Of a DNA stretch of 64,000 nt, positions 62,454 through 64,000 are shown in pieces. Each line of letters begins with the position of its first letter. Position 1 is the first letter of the stretch. The notes below the pieces were generated by a model. It saw only the letters and a program-made list of their open reading frames with translations. It was not told where the DNA came from and searched no databases. The position numbers and the translations under genes were made by a program. The stretch spans positions 1,054,001 to 1,118,000 of the forward strand of contig JABAQM010000001.1 of assembly GCA_019187105.1 (NCBI GenBank). Direction: 5' to 3'. This DNA is from Fimbriimonadaceae bacterium. Lineage in GTDB: Bacteria > Armatimonadota > Fimbriimonadia > Fimbriimonadales > Fimbriimonadaceae.

Positions 62454-64000
62454 GCGAGTACACCTCGAGCCGCTACATGGGTGATGCCGAAACCTATGAG
62501 CCGCATGCCCGCATCGGCGAGGGAGGCGAGGGTCGGGTGTTCTCGCTGCGCAGCCACAAAGACCTGGTTCTCAAGCTCTACAAAGACTTGGATTCGAACC
62601 AGCGACTTCGGATCGAGGGACTTGTCTCCCGCCAGTCCGAGAAGCTCCGGCGGGCAGCTGCATGGCCGATCGACTTCGTCCGCGATCCCGGGGGCAACTC
62701 GGCCGGGTTTGTGATGGAGTACCTGAAGGACTACCGACCCCTTTACTCCATCTACCAAGTCAAGTCCCGGATGCAGACGCTGCCGGACAGGAACTTCCAG
62801 TTTATGGTCCGGGTCGCCCGCAACCTCGCCACTTGCGTCCATTTCGTCCACGAAGACGGCCTCGTAATCGGTGACCTCAATGAGTCGAACGTCATGGTCG
62901 CCGCCAACGCGATGGTCAAGCTGATCGACTCCGACAGCTTCCAGATCGATATCGGAGGGCAAACCATCCTGTGTGAGGTCGCCAAGGCGGAGCTGCTCGC
63001 ACCGGAACTTCATGGCGTGAGACTGGATACGACGCCACGGATTCAGAACAACGACCTGTTCCCCCTTGCCGTACTCATCTTTCAGGCCCTGGTATTCGGA
63101 CGCCATCCCTTTGCGGGCAAACCCAAGGATCACCAGGAGGTGAGCCTCGAGGATGCGATCCGGGAGGGCCATTACGTCTTCACGAAGCGTCGGGAGATAC
63201 CGCTCGATCCCCCCGCTGGGATCAGCCTTGACTGGCTGCCGGAGGAGATCAGGGAGCTGTTCGAACGCGCATTCGACCGAAGCGAACCCCTGAGGCCCTC
63301 GGCGCTTGAATGGTTTGAGGCACTGCAGCGACTGGAGTCCTCGTTGGTTGTCTGCGACACGGAGTTGGCGCGCGACTCAGCGGTCACGACGGGGAATGCC
63401 GCCCACGTGCATTGGAGCGGCGTGGACCACTGCCCATGGTGCGAGATGGAAGGCCGTTGGCGGTTTTCGCTGTTCGGATCCCGTACGTTATCGGCCCCTG
63501 ACGATCTGCTTGCCGAATCAGCAAGCCTGAAGGAGCTTATTGACACCATTCAGGCAGTGCCCTTGCCGGACCTCGATCCCTCACCGGTCCTCGCGAATGA
63601 ATTGCCAAAGCCCTTTGGCGCCAACGACGTGCTCGCGAGTATTGCCGTCGCATCATGGCCCCTCTCGATCACCCTCCTGACCACGATTGGCAACCAGGTA
63701 TGGACGCTTCCGTGGGCGATCGTTGCCGGTGCCGCTCTGCCCTTTGGCTTGACGGGCTGGCTGACGTGGCGATCGACTGAGCGCTGGCGCGAAACGCGGC
63801 GATATCGGGCGGTCCTTCGTCGGTTGGAGCCCTTCTTCGATCGCTGGCAAAGGCTGGCCGACCGAGACCTCTATCAAAAGAAGCTCGACCACTACCAGGG
63901 ATTGATCAAGAAGTATCAGGACGTCAACCGGCGCATGGAGCTGGAACGGTTTGCCGTGTTTCGCAAGATGTACCAGCCCGAAATCCGGCGCTTCCTGTCG
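62450..64000 (+). CDS. Protein kinase-like protein of the TerY-P triad, partial at window end
   Basis: At least 517 residues; the frame is open at 64000. Start ATG overlaps the PP2C stop. Kinase fold: glycine loop RIGEGGEGRVF, Lys in LVLKLYK, catalytic loop VIGDLNESNVMV, metal Asp in KLIDSDSF, and LFPLAVLIFQALVFGRHPFAG. After residue 290 comes a Cys/His ribbon (VDHCPWCEM), then two hydrophobic helices (WPLSITLLTTIGNQVWT, AIVAGAALPFGLTGWL) and a coiled coil. So it is membrane-bound, unlike the usual soluble triad kinases. The canonical DFG is DSD. Confidence 0.85.
   Translation, partial: MSEYTSSRYMGDAETYEPHARIGEGGEGRVFSLRSHKDLVLKLYKDLDSNQRLRIEGLVSRQSEKLRRAAAWPIDFVRDPGGNSAGFVMEYLKDYRPLYSIYQVKSRMQTLPDRNFQFMVRVARNLATCVHFVHEDGLVIGDLNESNVMVAANAMVKLIDSDSFQIDIGGQTILCEVAKAELLAPELHGVRLDTTPRIQNNDLFPLAVLIFQALVFGRHPFAGKPKDHQEVSLEDAIREGHYVFTKRREIPLDPPAGISLDWLPEEIRELFERAFDRSEPLRPSALEWFEALQRLESSLVVCDTELARDSAVTTGNAAHVHWSGVDHCPWCEMEGRWRFSLFGSRTLSAPDDLLAESASLKELIDTIQAVPLPDLDPSPVLANELPKPFGANDVLASIAVASWPLSITLLTTIGNQVWTLPWAIVAGAALPFGLTGWLTWRSTERWRETRRYRAVLRRLEPFFDRWQRLADRDLYQKKLDHYQGLIKKYQDVNRRMELERFAVFRKMYQPEIRRFLS

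Overview
The window is 64 kb of G+C-rich bacterial chromosome with ordinary, densely packed genes on both strands. My best guess, by inference only, is a Fimbriimonas-like member of the Armatimonadota. The grounds are two PEP-CTERM proteins, a pseudopilin of the FTLIELLVVIAIIAILAAIL type, a single flagellin, family 2 and 20 glycosidases, a cupin-type phosphoglucose isomerase and many small secreted or regulatory proteins. I see no prophage, CRISPR array, rRNA or tRNA.

Layout. 1-8 kb: end of an N-terminal-nucleophile amidase-like protein, PEP-CTERM proteins, VOC and SGNH proteins, an AlkD-type glycosylase, a DUF1080 protein, a c-type cytochrome and a Cys-rich copper-binding protein. 8-16 kb: acetyltransferases, an ArsR/SRPBCC operon with a readable promoter and paired operators, a globin-coupled diguanylate cyclase, an esterase and a LacI regulator. 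16-29 kb: small stress-type and secreted proteins, an S41 protease, a FAD/Rieske fusion, a thioredoxin-like protein with an in-frame UGA, an NHL protein, an AraC regulator and a DEAD-box helicase. 29-38 kb: more acetyltransferases, a probable small RNA, a pseudopilin operon, a clostripain homologue lacking its Cys, a GAF-GGDEF protein and rplU-rpmA. 38-48 kb: the N-terminal half of MetH, SufS, a sigma-factor operon containing a 30-residue membrane peptide, a TolB-like protein, an ABC permease with a very large periplasmic insert and flagellin. 48-55 kb: topA, then a transglutaminase, PIN-TRAM, IspDF and HPF. 55-64 kb: GH20, cupin PGI, a REP-flanked RAYT transposase, LacZ and a TerY-type vWA/PP2C/kinase triad.

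The strongest unusual signal is two reading frames interrupted by one in-frame TGA each (2950-2952 and 24101-24103). Both read through in the same frame into convincing protein. Both are followed, 20 and 31 bases later, by a hairpin whose apical loop begins GGUC, the loop of the classical bacterial SECIS. I read both as candidate selenoprotein genes; the thioredoxin-like one (Gly-Cys-Thr-UGA-Asn-Asn-Gly) is the stronger. Other notable items are the twin operators around the SRPBCC promoter, the RAYT with exact inverted 30-bp REPs, the micropeptide coupled to a sigma factor, an orphan RNA with a clear terminator, and the truncated MetH.
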